The notes below the pieces were generated by a model, which worked only from the letters and a program-made list of their open reading frames with translations, was not told the origin of the DNA and did not search any database. A DNA stretch of 64,000 nucleotides from Streptomyces griseoluteus (GTDB lineage: Bacteria; Actinomycetota; Actinomycetes; Streptomycetales; Streptomycetaceae), in contig JOBE01000009.1 in the NCBI GenBank assembly GCA_000717735.1, positions 151,570 to 215,569 of the forward strand, in the 5' to 3' direction. The translations under genes were made by a program, and so were the position numbers. The stretch's first letter is position 1; each line of letters begins with the position of its first letter. Positions 1 to 8,399 of this stretch are shown piece by piece.

Positions 1-1831
1 CCGGATCGGTCATCCCCTGCGCGTCCCGCACCAGCGGCCGGGGCGCCTTCGCGGGCGCGAGGAGGTCCCGTACCGCCGTCTCCTTCACCCAGGGCGCGGT
101 GAGATAGCGGACGTTGCCCGCCGCACGGGACAGCACGAGCGCCGCCGAACCGACCGAGTCCGCCCCGTCGGTCCGCGCGAAGTCGAGCGCCGCGCCCGCC
201 GTGCCGTCGACCGGTTCCGCGTACCGCACGGCCCGCAGCCCGTCGTGCAGGAGCACCACCCGTGCCCCGTCCACCACCCCCGCGAACAGCAGCTGCGGCG
301 GCCCCATCGGCGGACCGACCGGCGTCCCCGGCGTCGCCGACGAGCGTACGGAGGCCCCGGGCCTGGCCCACACGGCGAGCGCGCGCCGCAGCAGCGCGCT
401 GTCGCCGGTCAGGCCGCCGCGCGCGGGCCACACGGAGAAGTCCTGCCGGGTCGAACCGGGCCAGGCCGCCGGAGCGACCCGCTTGAGCGCCCCGGGGTCG
501 AGAGCGGCCTCCGCGGCCGGGTTACGGGCGTACGAGGGCGCCGCAGCACCGTTTCTTCCCCACCCGTCCCCCGGTAGCCCGAGCAGCGTCCCGCACACGA
601 CGAGCGCGGCGGCGGCGACGAGCGCGGCCCGGCCGTGCTGCCGCCGCCGCATGAGATCGGTGGGCCGGGCCTGGAGCGCGCAGGGATCGAACTCGTCGGA
701 TTCGAGCAGCGCGGCGCCGCTGACGCGGCCGGAACGGACGAGGGGGCCGGGACCGGCGACGGGCCGGGGCGCCGAGGGCCCGCCGGGCCCGTCGGAGCGG
801 TCGCCCCGGCCGTTCCCGCCGGCGTGCTCGGCTCGGCCGCTTCCGCCGGGGTGGGGGGCCCTGCTGGTTCCGCCGGAGCGGTCGCCCCGACCGTTCGCGC
901 CGGCGCCCGCGGGCGGCGCGTCCGGGCCCGGCGTATCGGCGCCGCCGCTGCCGGACCGGCCGCCGCCCCCGCCGGGACCACCCTGCCCGCTGACCCTGTC
1001 GGCGTAGCCGGACCGGCCGTGGGCGGCGCCCGGGCCGCCGCCCGGCCCGGCGGCCGAGGCCTCCCGGCCGCCGTCACGGGGTACGGCCCCGTCCGTGCCC
1101 CCGATCGCCCCCGGGTTCCCGGTTCTTCCCGGCCCGCCGGGCTCACGGGGCCCGCCTTGCTCGCCCACCCTCTCCGACCGCCGGTCTCGCCCGAAGCCGT
1201 CGGCAGCGCCTGGGCCGCCGCCCGGACCGGCGACGGAGCCCGCGGGCCACGGGTCCCCGGTGTCCACCTCGTCCAGCGCGTCCGCCTCCGCCAGGGCCGC
1301 CGCCGGGTCCTCCACGCCGACCGACGCCAGGACGCGCAGCACCTCGGGGTCGCCCTGGCGTTCCAGACCGCGCAGGACGTAGGCCGCGCGACCGGGACCC
1401 GAGAGCCTCGACAGCCGCTGGTCCAGGGCGAGTTCGTCGGCGCCGCCCACCCGGGGGAACAGTCGCAGCCCCCACACGTGCGGAAGCAGCGGCGGGAACT
1501 GCGCCCGGCGCGGCAGCGCGAGGCGCCGCAGCGGCAGCCCGGCGATCAGCGCCTGCCGCAGCACCTCGCCCCGTACGTACGCGTAGCCCGGATCGACCGC
1601 GTCCTCGGCGAGCCGCGGCTCCGGCACGGCGGGCCCCGGGACCCGGCGGCGCGGCAGCGAGCGCTGGACGAGCGCGTGCGCGGTCAGCACCCGGCGGTTG
1701 CGGCCGAGCGAGGGCGGCAGGACGAGGTAGGCGATGCGGACGAGCCGCGGATAGCGCTCGACGAGCGCGGCCTCGGCCTGCTCGACGTCGACGGGGCCCA
1801 CGGGCGAGGGAACGAGATCCTGGGTGCTCAC
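1..1831 (-). CDS. Putative membrane protein with sigma-factor-like N terminus (3' end cut by window edge)
   Basis: The frame stays open from a GTG at 1831 to the window edge, giving 610 residues without a stop. An in-frame TGA lies just upstream of the GTG. Residues about 15-60 (VERYPRLVRIAYLVLPPSLG and what follows) resemble region 2 of ECF sigma factors, but the conserved DQE-type core is missing, so this looks like a degenerate fold. Residues about 205-385 are a Gly/Pro/Arg/Asp-rich low-complexity linker. A short basic stretch (MRRRQHGR at residue 394) leads into one membrane segment at about 401-418, and a roughly 190-residue region follows, presumably outside the cell. Topology and role are inferred; no function is recognised. 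The antisense strand also shows long open frames, but only this frame gives a domain-like amino acid pattern. Confidence 0.72.
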   Translation of the reverse strand, partial: MSTQDLVPSPVGPVDVEQAEAALVERYPRLVRIAYLVLPPSLGRNRRVLTAHALVQRSLPRRRVPGPAVPEPRLAEDAVDPGYAYVRGEVLRQALIAGLPLRRLALPRRAQFPPLLPHVWGLRLFPRVGGADELALDQRLSRLSGPGRAAYVLRGLERQGDPEVLRVLASVGVEDPAAALAEADALDEVDTGDPWPAGSVAGPGGGPGAADGFGRDRRSERVGEQGGPREPGGPGRTGNPGAIGGTDGAVPRDGGREASAAGPGGGPGAAHGRSGYADRVSGQGGPGGGGGRSGSGGADTPGPDAPPAGAGANGRGDRSGGTSRAPHPGGSGRAEHAGGNGRGDRSDGPGGPSAPRPVAGPGPLVRSGRVSGAALLESDEFDPCALQARPTDLMRRRQHGRAALVAAAALVVCGTLLGLPGDGWGRNGAAAPSYARNPAAEAALDPGALKRVAPAAWPGSTRQDFSVWPARGGLTGDSALLRRALAVWARPGASVRSSATPGTPVGPPMGPPQLLFAGVVDGARVVLLHDGLRAVRYAEPVDGTAGAALDFARTDGADSVGSAALVLSRAAGNVRYLTAPWVKETAVRDLLAPAKAPRPLVRDAQGMTDP

Positions 1832-1926
1832 GTTCAGCAGAACGAGCGATTCTTCCGATGGTCACCCCGGCCGGGTCCGGCCTCCGCCGCGCCCCCGGAC
1901 GCGGCGGAGGCCCGGAACCGCCCCGC

Positions 1927-2727
1927 TCAGCCCGCCTCCACCGTCAGCCGCTCGCGGATCCGCTCCGTCACCTCGTCGGGGACGCCGAGCCCCTCCCGTA
2001 CGTACTTCTCCATCGACCCGTGCCGGACCTCCACCTCGTCAAGCGCCGCCGCCAGGTACTCCGGCACGACCCCGATCATGTCGAGCGCGAGGTCGGGGTC
2101 GCCGCCCTGCGCGGTGAACCCCTCGATCATCGGCGCGAACGCCTGCCGCACCGCCGTGTTGACCGAGAGGTACTCGCTCCGCACGGTCTCCCCGTCCGCG
2201 CCCAGCAGGGACAGCACGACCGTCGCCGCCCAGCCCGTCCTGTCCTTGCCCGCCGTGCAGTGGAAGAGCAGCGGCCCGGCCCCCGGAGCACCCAGCTCGG
2301 TGAGGAGGGCGTGGTAGGAGGCGCGGCCGGAGTCGCTGGAGACGAAGGCCCGGTAGGTCCGGGCGAAGGCCTCCCGGACCTGGCCCCCGCCGAGGTACTC
2401 CTCGGTGAGCGCCGGGTCCGTGAGCAGCTCCTTCAGACGCGCGGCCGGCGGCAGCCCGCTGACGGCGAGGTGGTCGGCGAGCACGTCCGCGACGAGCAGC
2501 CGCGCCCCGGCGGGCAGCCGGTCGGGCCGGTCGCAGCGCTCCACCTCGGTACGGAGGTCGACGACCGTACGGATGCCGAGACCGGCCACCGCCGGCTCCG
2601 CCGGATCGAGCCGGTCGAGCTGCGCCGAGCGCAGGACGAGGCCGGGGCGGACGGCCCGCCCGGCACCGAGCGGCAGCCCGCCGAGATCCCGGAGGTTGGC
2701 GACGGAGGTGGCGGGAAGGGCGGGCAT
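1927..2727 (-). CDS. Tyrosine-protein phosphatase (Tyr_phosphatase3 family)
   Basis: A 266-residue cytoplasmic protein. The phosphatase P-loop HCTAGKDRTGW, a CX5R motif with the nucleophilic Cys near residue 157, is intact. The N-terminal NLRDLGGLPL and VVDLRTEVER segments are typical of the actinobacterial MptpB/SpoT-like tyrosine phosphatase family, whose members hydrolyse phosphotyrosine and sometimes phosphoinositide or phosphoserine. An upstream ATG at 2754 would add nine residues. I prefer 2727 because a GGAGGA ribosome site lies about nine bases upstream of it. The gene stands alone, in the same direction as the epimerase upstream. Its substrate cannot be told from sequence. Confidence 0.88.
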   Translation of the reverse strand: MPALPATSVANLRDLGGLPLGAGRAVRPGLVLRSAQLDRLDPAEPAVAGLGIRTVVDLRTEVERCDRPDRLPAGARLLVADVLADHLAVSGLPPAARLKELLTDPALTEEYLGGGQVREAFARTYRAFVSSDSGRASYHALLTELGAPGAGPLLFHCTAGKDRTGWAATVVLSLLGADGETVRSEYLSVNTAVRQAFAPMIEGFTAQGGDPDLALDMIGVVPEYLAAALDEVEVRHGSMEKYVREGLGVPDEVTERIRERLTVEAG

Positions 2728-2807
2728 GGCGGCGACTCCTCCGGGTTCGTACACGTTCGTGTCGACCGTAGACGATCACCCCGGTTCGGGCAGCTCCGAG
2801 CGTTTCC

Positions 2808-3818
2808 TCACCCGCCCGACGGCGCCGTGAGCTTCGCCAGTACCTCCGCCTCCCGCTCGGGGGAGAGACCGACGCCCGGCCGGTCCGGGCGCTGCGGCGC
2901 GGTGCCGCCGAGCGACTCCAGCCACGCCCAGGTGTCGGCGACGGTCTCCGCCGCCGGGCGGCAGCGCAGTCCGGCCTTGAGCGCCTTGGTGACGTCGGCG
3001 GTGTGCATCGCGTCGTACATCTCGCCCGGCGGCAGCCATACAGGCAGCTCCGACCACGGTTCCGCACCGGCCGCGAGCAGCGCTTCCGGGGCGGTCCAGC
3101 GGAGTTCGGCGTCCGCGCCGGTGACCCGTACGCAGGCGTCGAGCAGCTCGCCCATGGTCGTGTGTCCGGGCGGCGAGACGAGGTTGTACGGCCCGGAGAG
3201 CCCGGCGGCTATCGCGTCGAGGGTCCATTCGGCCAGGTCGCGGACGTCGATGTACTGGATCGGCGAGTCCGCGGGACCGGGAGCGAGGACCGGACCGCCG
3301 CGCGCGGTCCGGCCGAGCCACCAGGGGAGCCGGCCCACGTTCTCGTACGGGCCGATGATCAGACCCGCGCGGACGAGCAGCGTCCGGTCCGCGCCGAACG
3401 CGGCGGTGGCGGCCAGCTCACCGCCCCGCTTGGACTCCGCGTACGGCATGTCCCCGTCGTCCGGCGACCCCTCCACCAGCGGGCCGTCCTCCGCGAGTCC
3501 GGCGGCGGGCGGCCAGGCGTACACGGAACGGCTCGACACGTACGCGTACCGCCCGACCCGGTCGGCGAGCAGCCGGGCCGCGTCCCGTACCGCCGAGGGC
3601 GCGGCCGACCAGGTGTCCACGACGGCGTCCCAGGAACCCGTCGCGAGCGCGGCGAGCCCCTCGGGACCTGTGGTGCGGTCGCCCAGCAGCGAGGTGACCC
3701 CCGCCGGCGGTGCGTGCCGGCCCCGGTGGAAGACGGTCACCTCCCAACCCCGTTCGAGCGCGGCCTCGACGACCGCGCGGCCCACGAACTCCGTACCTCC
3801 GAGCATCAGCAGTTTCAT
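2808..3818 (-). CDS. NAD-dependent epimerase/dehydratase family protein
   Basis: A 336-residue extended-SDR protein that starts at MKLLMLGGTEFVG, a Rossmann nucleotide-binding motif at residues 7-13. SSRSVY supplies the active-site Ser and the conserved PYAESKRGGE segment the YxxxK pair. Proteins of this type (COG0451) act on nucleotide sugars or other small carbonyl substrates, but the C-terminal half does not pin down the substrate. Earlier in-frame starts reach into the oppositely oriented gene region and lack protein character, so the ATG at 3818 is preferred. The gene lies upstream of the tyrosine phosphatase on the same strand with an 80-base gap, so cotranscription is possible but unproven. 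Confidence 0.88.
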   Translation of the reverse strand: MKLLMLGGTEFVGRAVVEAALERGWEVTVFHRGRHAPPAGVTSLLGDRTTGPEGLAALATGSWDAVVDTWSAAPSAVRDAARLLADRVGRYAYVSSRSVYAWPPAAGLAEDGPLVEGSPDDGDMPYAESKRGGELAATAAFGADRTLLVRAGLIIGPYENVGRLPWWLGRTARGGPVLAPGPADSPIQYIDVRDLAEWTLDAIAAGLSGPYNLVSPPGHTTMGELLDACVRVTGADAELRWTAPEALLAAGAEPWSELPVWLPPGEMYDAMHTADVTKALKAGLRCRPAAETVADTWAWLESLGGTAPQRPDRPGVGLSPEREAEVLAKLTAPSGG

Positions 3819-3970
3819 GATCCGAGACTGCCCGGCCGACCGGCGCGGGGCCAAGGCATTCCGCTCCCGGAGGATTCCGCCACGGGAGGAACGCCACGGG
3901 AGGCGTCCCGGGGACATCAGGCCGCAGGGGGTCTCGTGCGCCGGATGGCGGGGTGACACCATGACGGGCG

Positions 3971-4630
3971 ATGACGGATGCCCGGTCGCCCCTGCGCGCC
4001 TTGCGAGCCGCCCTGTTCGCGGTGGTGTGCGTGACTCTGGCGACTGTGGGGCATTCGTCCATGTCTGCGCACCGGCTCCCGGCGCCCGCCCTGCTCGGCG
4101 CCTTCGCCGTGACGGCGGCGGTCGCCTGGGCGGCGGCGGGCCGGCGCCGGGGCGCGCCGACGATCGCGGGCGCGCTGATCGCCCTCCAGGGCGCGCTGCA
4201 CCTGGTGTTCTCGCTGGCCGGGACCCACCCGGCGGCGACACACCCGCACGCCGGAAGCGGCGGGACGCACGAGATGCACGGCGCGGAGACGCTCCCCGCC
4301 ACGACCTCCGGCACCGGCACGGGCGGCGGCACGGACACCGCCGGCATGCTCGCCGTCCACCTCCTCGCCGCACTCCTCTGCGGCCTCTGGCTGGCCCACG
4401 GCGAAGCGGCGTTCTTCACGCTGGCCCGAGCCGCCCTCGCGTACGCCTTCACGCCCCTGCGCCTGCTCCTCGCGCGGGCCCGCGTCCCCGACGCCCCGCG
4501 CCGCGCGGTCCGCAGGACCCGGCGGAGCACCCACCGGCCGCGCACCCTCGTCCTCGCGCACACCCTCTCCCGGCGCGGGCCGCCCCGCCCGCCCGTACCC
4601 CGCGCCACGGCCCTCGGAGCACACGTCTGA
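3971..4630 (+). CDS. Small polytopic membrane protein with His-rich loop
   Basis: A 219-residue protein with about four hydrophobic segments (residues about 10-28, 38-56, 62-78 and 118-140). Between the third and fourth segments lies a His/Thr/Met-rich loop (THPAATHPHAGSGGTHEMHG) that looks suited to metal binding. The C-terminal third is very Arg-rich and probably cytoplasmic. The PepSY membrane protein follows 43 bases downstream on the same strand and carries its own His-rich stretch, so the two probably form an operon. I infer a role in metal (copper or iron) handling at the membrane. No named family is recognised with confidence. Confidence 0.8.
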   Translation: MTDARSPLRALRAALFAVVCVTLATVGHSSMSAHRLPAPALLGAFAVTAAVAWAAAGRRRGAPTIAGALIALQGALHLVFSLAGTHPAATHPHAGSGGTHEMHGAETLPATTSGTGTGGGTDTAGMLAVHLLAALLCGLWLAHGEAAFFTLARAALAYAFTPLRLLLARARVPDAPRRAVRRTRRSTHRPRTLVLAHTLSRRGPPRPPVPRATALGAHV

Positions 4631-4673
4631 CCCGGGGGTCCTCCCCCTGTCTGCACCGACTCCTAGGACAGTC

Positions 4674-6122
4674 ATGACCATCGACGATCCCGCACGCCCG
4701 GAAACGCCCGAGGCGCCACCGTCGGAAGCCGCACCCGCCCCCGACCCCGCGCCGCGGAAGGCCGGCACCTGGAGCGCCCTGCGCCCCCTCGTCCTCCGCC
4801 TCCACTTCTACGCGGGCGTCCTCGTCGCCCCGTTCCTCCTCGTGGCCGCCGTCAGCGGCCTGCTGTACGCGCTCTCCTTCCAGGCGGAGAAGGTGGTGTA
4901 CGCCCACGAGCTCGAAGTCCCCGTCGGCGACACGGCCCTGCCGCTCTCCCAGCAGGTGAACATCGCCCGCAAGGTCAACCCGAACGGCACCGTCACCGCC
5001 GTCTGGCCCTCCGCCGAACCCGGCGCGACCACCCGCGTCCTGATGGCCGACCCCGACGTCCCCGAGGGCACCTCCCTCGCCGTCTTCGTGGACCCGTACA
5101 CCGGGGACGTACGCGGACAGCTGCCCAGCTACGGCAGCTCGGGCGCCCTTCCGCTGCGCACCTGGATCGACGGCCTGCACCGCGACCTGCACCTCGGCGA
5201 CCTCGGCCGCAACTACAGCGAACTCGCCGCGAGCTGGCTGTGGGTCATCGCGCTCGGCGGCCTGCTGCTCTGGCTCGGCAGGCGCCGGAAGAACCGCCGC
5301 GCCCTGTTCGTCCCCGAGGGCGGCCCTGCCTCCCGCCGCCGCACCCTGTCCTGGCACGGCTCGGTCGGCCTGTGGGCGGTGACCGGACTCGTCCTGCTGT
5401 CGGCGACGGGCCTCACCTGGTCGCGGTACGCGGGCGAGAACATCGGCGCGGTCCAGGACGGTCTGGGCGGCGCGACGCCGACCCTCACCGCGACCGTCGG
5501 CGGCGCGGCGGCCGGCGGCTCCTCGGAGCACGAGGGCCACGGCGGCGCGCACACCGGGGGCGGCGGCACCGCCCAGGGTCCGGACATCGGCCTCGACAAG
5601 GCACTGGAGGCGGCCCGCGCGGCCGGCATCGACAGCCCGAGGATCTCGGTCGTCCTGCCGACCGAGGGCAAGGGGTACGTGGTCAAGGAGACGGACACGC
5701 AGTTCCCGCTCCAGCTGGACTCGGCGGCCGTGAACCCGGCGGACGGCACGGTCGTCGACCGCCTCGCCTTCGCCGACTACCCGCTCCTCGCCAAGCTGAC
5801 CCGGATAGGCATCGACGCGCACACCGGCGTCTTCCTGGGCCTGTTCAACCAGCTGGCCCTGGCGGCCCTGGCGCTCGCCCTGATCCTGCTGATCCTCTGG
5901 GGCTACCGCATGTGGTGGCTGCGCCGCCCGGGCCGCCCGGCGGCGCGCGGGGCGTGGCGGCGCATCCCGGTGACCCTGCTGCTGCCGCTCGCCGCGGCCA
6001 CGGCTCTGGTGGCCTGGTTCGTCCCGCTGCTCGGCCTCAGTCTGCTGCTGTTCCTGGCGGCGGACCTGACCCTGGCCCTCGTGGCGAGGGTCAGGGCGAG
6101 GTCCCGCACGACAACGAGCTGA
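4674..6122 (+). CDS. PepSY-associated TM helix protein (PiuB-like)
   Basis: A 482-residue protein. After a Pro/Ala-rich cytoplasmic N terminus (residues 1-40), a first membrane segment carries the PepSY_TM signature LHFYAGVLVAPFLLVAAVSG. Further membrane segments lie near residues 185-200, 225-245, 388-410, 430-450 and 455-475. The extracytoplasmic part has two PepSY-like regions separated by a His/Gly-rich insert (SSEHEGHGGAHTGGGG). Relatives include PiuB and iron-regulated membrane proteins, often linked to siderophore or copper traffic. The stop codon ends directly before the convergent regulator gene, leaving no intergenic space and no obvious terminator. Confidence 0.85.
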   Translation: MTIDDPARPETPEAPPSEAAPAPDPAPRKAGTWSALRPLVLRLHFYAGVLVAPFLLVAAVSGLLYALSFQAEKVVYAHELEVPVGDTALPLSQQVNIARKVNPNGTVTAVWPSAEPGATTRVLMADPDVPEGTSLAVFVDPYTGDVRGQLPSYGSSGALPLRTWIDGLHRDLHLGDLGRNYSELAASWLWVIALGGLLLWLGRRRKNRRALFVPEGGPASRRRTLSWHGSVGLWAVTGLVLLSATGLTWSRYAGENIGAVQDGLGGATPTLTATVGGAAAGGSSEHEGHGGAHTGGGGTAQGPDIGLDKALEAARAAGIDSPRISVVLPTEGKGYVVKETDTQFPLQLDSAAVNPADGTVVDRLAFADYPLLAKLTRIGIDAHTGVFLGLFNQLALAALALALILLILWGYRMWWLRRPGRPAARGAWRRIPVTLLLPLAAATALVAWFVPLLGLSLLLFLAADLTLALVARVRARSRTTTS

Positions 6123-6662
6123 TCAGGGCGTGTACTTGTAGCCGACCCGCCGCACGGTCTGGATCGTGTGGCGGTGCTCGGCACCCAGCTTGCGGCGCAG
6201 CCGGGCCACGTGCACGTCGACCGTACGGCCGTCGCCGACGTGCCCGTATCCCCACACGGTGGTGACCAACTGGTCGCGGGTGTGCACCCGGTGAGGGTGC
6301 GCCACGAGATGGGCGAGCAGTTCGAACTCCAGATAGGTGAGTTCGAGCTCCCGCCCGTCGACGACGGCGATCCGCCGGACCCCGTCGACGGCCACCGGCC
6401 CCTGTGCCTCTTCGGGAGGAGCGGGTGCGGCGGAGGGGGCCTGGGGCTGCTGGTCGGCCGGCAGGAGGACCAGGTACCCGACCATCGGCGGCCGCCCGGG
6501 CAGCGTCGGCAGGGTGTGCGGGGGAGCGGGCAGCAGGGTGGCGCCGGGCGGCAGGAAGTCCGCGACCCGGGCGAAGTCGACGACCTCGTTCGGGTCGACG
6601 GCACGCAGGCGGTGGCGACCGGGGCGGACGGCCGTGAGGGAGGCACTCGGGGCAGGGGCCAT
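6123..6662 (-). CDS. Winged-helix (OmpR/PhoB-type) DNA-binding regulator without receiver domain
   Basis: A 179-residue protein. The C-terminal 95 residues are a clear Trans_reg_C winged helix: ELTYLEFELLAHLVAHPHRV, then the recognition helix region RTVDVHVARLRRKLG and the terminal wing TVRRVGYKYTP. The N-terminal half has no receiver-domain Asp pocket. It is a Pro-rich region with a hydrophobic stretch (MVGYLVLLPADQQP) of unknown role, so control by phosphorylation is unlikely. The ATG at 6662 has no clear ribosome site. The gene abuts the PepSY gene tail-to-tail and lies downstream of glnII. Targets are unknown. Confidence 0.85.
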   Translation of the reverse strand: MAPAPSASLTAVRPGRHRLRAVDPNEVVDFARVADFLPPGATLLPAPPHTLPTLPGRPPMVGYLVLLPADQQPQAPSAAPAPPEEAQGPVAVDGVRRIAVVDGRELELTYLEFELLAHLVAHPHRVHTRDQLVTTVWGYGHVGDGRTVDVHVARLRRKLGAEHRHTIQTVRRVGYKYTP

Positions 6663-7014
6663 GGGAGGTCAGCTCATTTCGCGCGAAGAAACGGACGGAC
6701 AGGAGTCGTACGTCGTGCGCGTCGGCCGAAGGCCATGGATCGGACCGTACCGATCGGGGCTTTAGAGGGCCGACGCGTTCCTCGCGCGGCAACACACCCG
6801 GTCGAAGTCGTGATGCTGCCGGGAAGGCCAGAACGGCTCGAGGTCATGACGACCTGTCGCGCCGTCGTTCCGTGTGAGGGCCATTTCCCTATTGAACCAG
6901 AAGGGAATGCGGGTGAGCAGCCCCGCACCGGCCAAAGCCCGTGTCATCCATCCCACATGACGGAAAGGCGCCCACCGTGTGACACGGTGGGCGCCCCTTC
7001 CGGAGAGGTGCGGA
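6663..7014. other. Intergenic region between winged-helix gene and glnII
   Basis: About 350 bases without a supported gene. It should contain the promoter of the winged-helix regulator and it contains the glnII terminator. An imperfect inverted repeat with ATCGG/CCGAT arms lies around 6738-6756. It could be an operator for the regulator, but the match is short and uncertain. Confidence 0.5.
6967..6995 (-). terminator. glnII transcription terminator hairpin
   Basis: A perfect 13-bp inverted repeat (ggcgcccaccgtg and its complement) with a 3-base loop, starting 20 bases past the glnII stop codon. No long T-run follows, which is common for Streptomyces terminators. Confidence 0.8.
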
Positions 7015-8046
7015 TCAGACCTGGCCGGCCTTCTCCAGGGCCTCGCAGCAGGTGTCCACCAGGAGGCGGGTCACCACGTACGGGTCCACGTTCGCGTTCG
7101 GGCGACGGTCCTCGATGTAGCCCTTCTGGTCCTGCTCGACCTGCCACGGGATGCGGACCGAGGCGCCGCGGTCCGAGACGCCGTAGGAGTACTGGTCCCA
7201 CGGGGCGGTCTCGTGCAGGCCCGTCAGGCGGTCGTCGATGCCGGCGCCGTAGTTCTTGACGTGGTCGAGCGGCTTCGAGCCCTGGCCGAGGGACTCGGCG
7301 GCGGTGATGATCGCGTCGTAGCCCTCGCGCATCGCCTTCGTGGAGAAGTTGGTGTGCGCGCCCGCGCCGTTCCAGTCGCCCTTCACCGGCTTCGGGTCGA
7401 GCGTCGCCGAGATGTCGAAGTCCTCGGCCGTGCGGTACAGCAGCCAGCGGGCGATCCACAGCTGGTCGGAGACCTCCAGGGGCGCCAGCGGGCCGACCTG
7501 GAACTCCCACTGGCCGGGCATGACCTCGGCGTTGATGCCGGAGATGCCCAGACCCGCCGCGAGGCAGTTCTCCAGGTGCGCCTCGACGACGTCACGGCCG
7601 AAGATCTCGTCCGCGCCGACACCGCAGTAGTAGCCGCCCTGCGCGGCCGGGAAGCCGGCCTCGGGGAAGCCGAGCGGGCGCGAGCCCTTGAAGAAGGTGT
7701 ACTCCTGCTCGATGCCGAAGATCGGCTCCTGGGCGGCGTACTTCGCGGCGACCTCGGCCAGCGCGGCGCGCGTGTTGGACTCGTGCGGCGTCATGTCCGT
7801 GTTGAGGACCTCGCACAGCACCAGGATGTCGTCGCCGCCGCGGATCGGGTCCGGGCAGGAGAAGACCGGCTTGAGGACGCGGTCCGAGGCGTGGCCCTTG
7901 GCCTGGTTCGTGCTGGAACCGTCGAAGCCCCAGATCGGCAGCTCGTCGAGCGCGAGGGCGTCGCCGACGATGATCTTCGTCTTCGAGCGAAGCTTCGCGG
8001 TCGGCTCGGTGCCGTCGATCCAGATGTACTCAGCCTTGAAGGTCAC
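7015..8046 (-). CDS. glnII: Type II (eukaryotic-type) glutamine synthetase
   Basis: GlnII condenses ammonium and glutamate to glutamine with ATP in the cytoplasm. The product is 343 residues from the GTG at 8046, the length I expect for Streptomyces GSII. The N terminus TFKAEYIWIDGTEPTAKLRS, the WGFDGSSTNQA segment, GIEQEYTFF and NGAGAHTNFSTKAMRE are hallmark GSII motifs. There is no adenylylation loop, as expected for this octameric or decameric type. An ATG three codons upstream (8055) is possible, but the GTG matches the family N terminus and has an AAAGGATGAGG-like ribosome site. A GlnR-type box lies about 100 bases upstream. GSII is usually a nitrogen-limitation isoenzyme beside GlnA. 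Confidence 0.97.
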   Translation of the reverse strand: MTFKAEYIWIDGTEPTAKLRSKTKIIVGDALALDELPIWGFDGSSTNQAKGHASDRVLKPVFSCPDPIRGGDDILVLCEVLNTDMTPHESNTRAALAEVAAKYAAQEPIFGIEQEYTFFKGSRPLGFPEAGFPAAQGGYYCGVGADEIFGRDVVEAHLENCLAAGLGISGINAEVMPGQWEFQVGPLAPLEVSDQLWIARWLLYRTAEDFDISATLDPKPVKGDWNGAGAHTNFSTKAMREGYDAIITAAESLGQGSKPLDHVKNYGAGIDDRLTGLHETAPWDQYSYGVSDRGASVRIPWQVEQDQKGYIEDRRPNANVDPYVVTRLLVDTCCEALEKAGQV

Positions 8047-8399
8047 GGGCCTCATCCTTTGGGCGTGCTGCTGCGGGAGTCGCAACGGCTCGCGGCGCTG
8101 CGAGAAGCTGCGGTGTGTCGGTGTCCGGTCGCAGCTTCGCAACACGGGATTTCCCGTCGGTTGCCCGAATGTGAACCCCGTGTTACTCAGCTTTCCTGTG
8201 TTTCCCGCGGCCGCTGTGCGACGGAGCGGATCTCCGGAAGTGCCCGGAGAGCCCAGACCGCCGCCCCGGCCGCGCCGTGGCGGCGTACGAGGAGCCCCGC
8301 CCCGTCGTATACGGGGTTCCGCGGCGCCCGCTTCCCCCGCCGGGGCGGCGCCGCCCCGGCGGTCGGGGGCTGTCAGTGGCACCGGGCAGACTGGGGGCC
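8047..8399. other. Divergent promoter region glnII / oxidoreductase
   Basis: About 350 bases between the divergently transcribed glnII and Gfo/Idh/MocA genes. It contains the four-part GlnR-type box described separately and a short GC-rich inverted repeat around 8300-8325 (CCCGTCGTATACGGG) nearer the oxidoreductase. No gene is seen in it. Confidence 0.6.
8149..8186 (-). promoter_or_regulatory. Candidate GlnR box of glnII
   Basis: Read on the minus strand, the site is GTAAC-N6-TTCAC-N6-GCAAC-N6-GAAAT, four pentamers at exact 11-base steps. This is the architecture of the GlnR site (gTnAc-N6-GaAAc repeated twice) described for Streptomyces nitrogen genes. The second and third pentamers deviate from consensus. 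It lies 103 bases upstream of the glnII start. Confidence 0.7.

Noticed and set aside
635..4677. Long plus-strand open frames (up to about 940 codons) across the first 4.7 kb
   Set aside because: They are antisense to genes with clear motifs (tyrosine phosphatase, epimerase) and encode Arg/Pro/Gly/Ala-rich sequence typical of wrong frames in very G+C-rich DNA.
8277..8399. Longer start for the Gfo/Idh/MocA gene at 8277
   Set aside because: The extra 41 residues are Arg/Pro-rich and non-conserved. The fold begins at the ATG at 8400.
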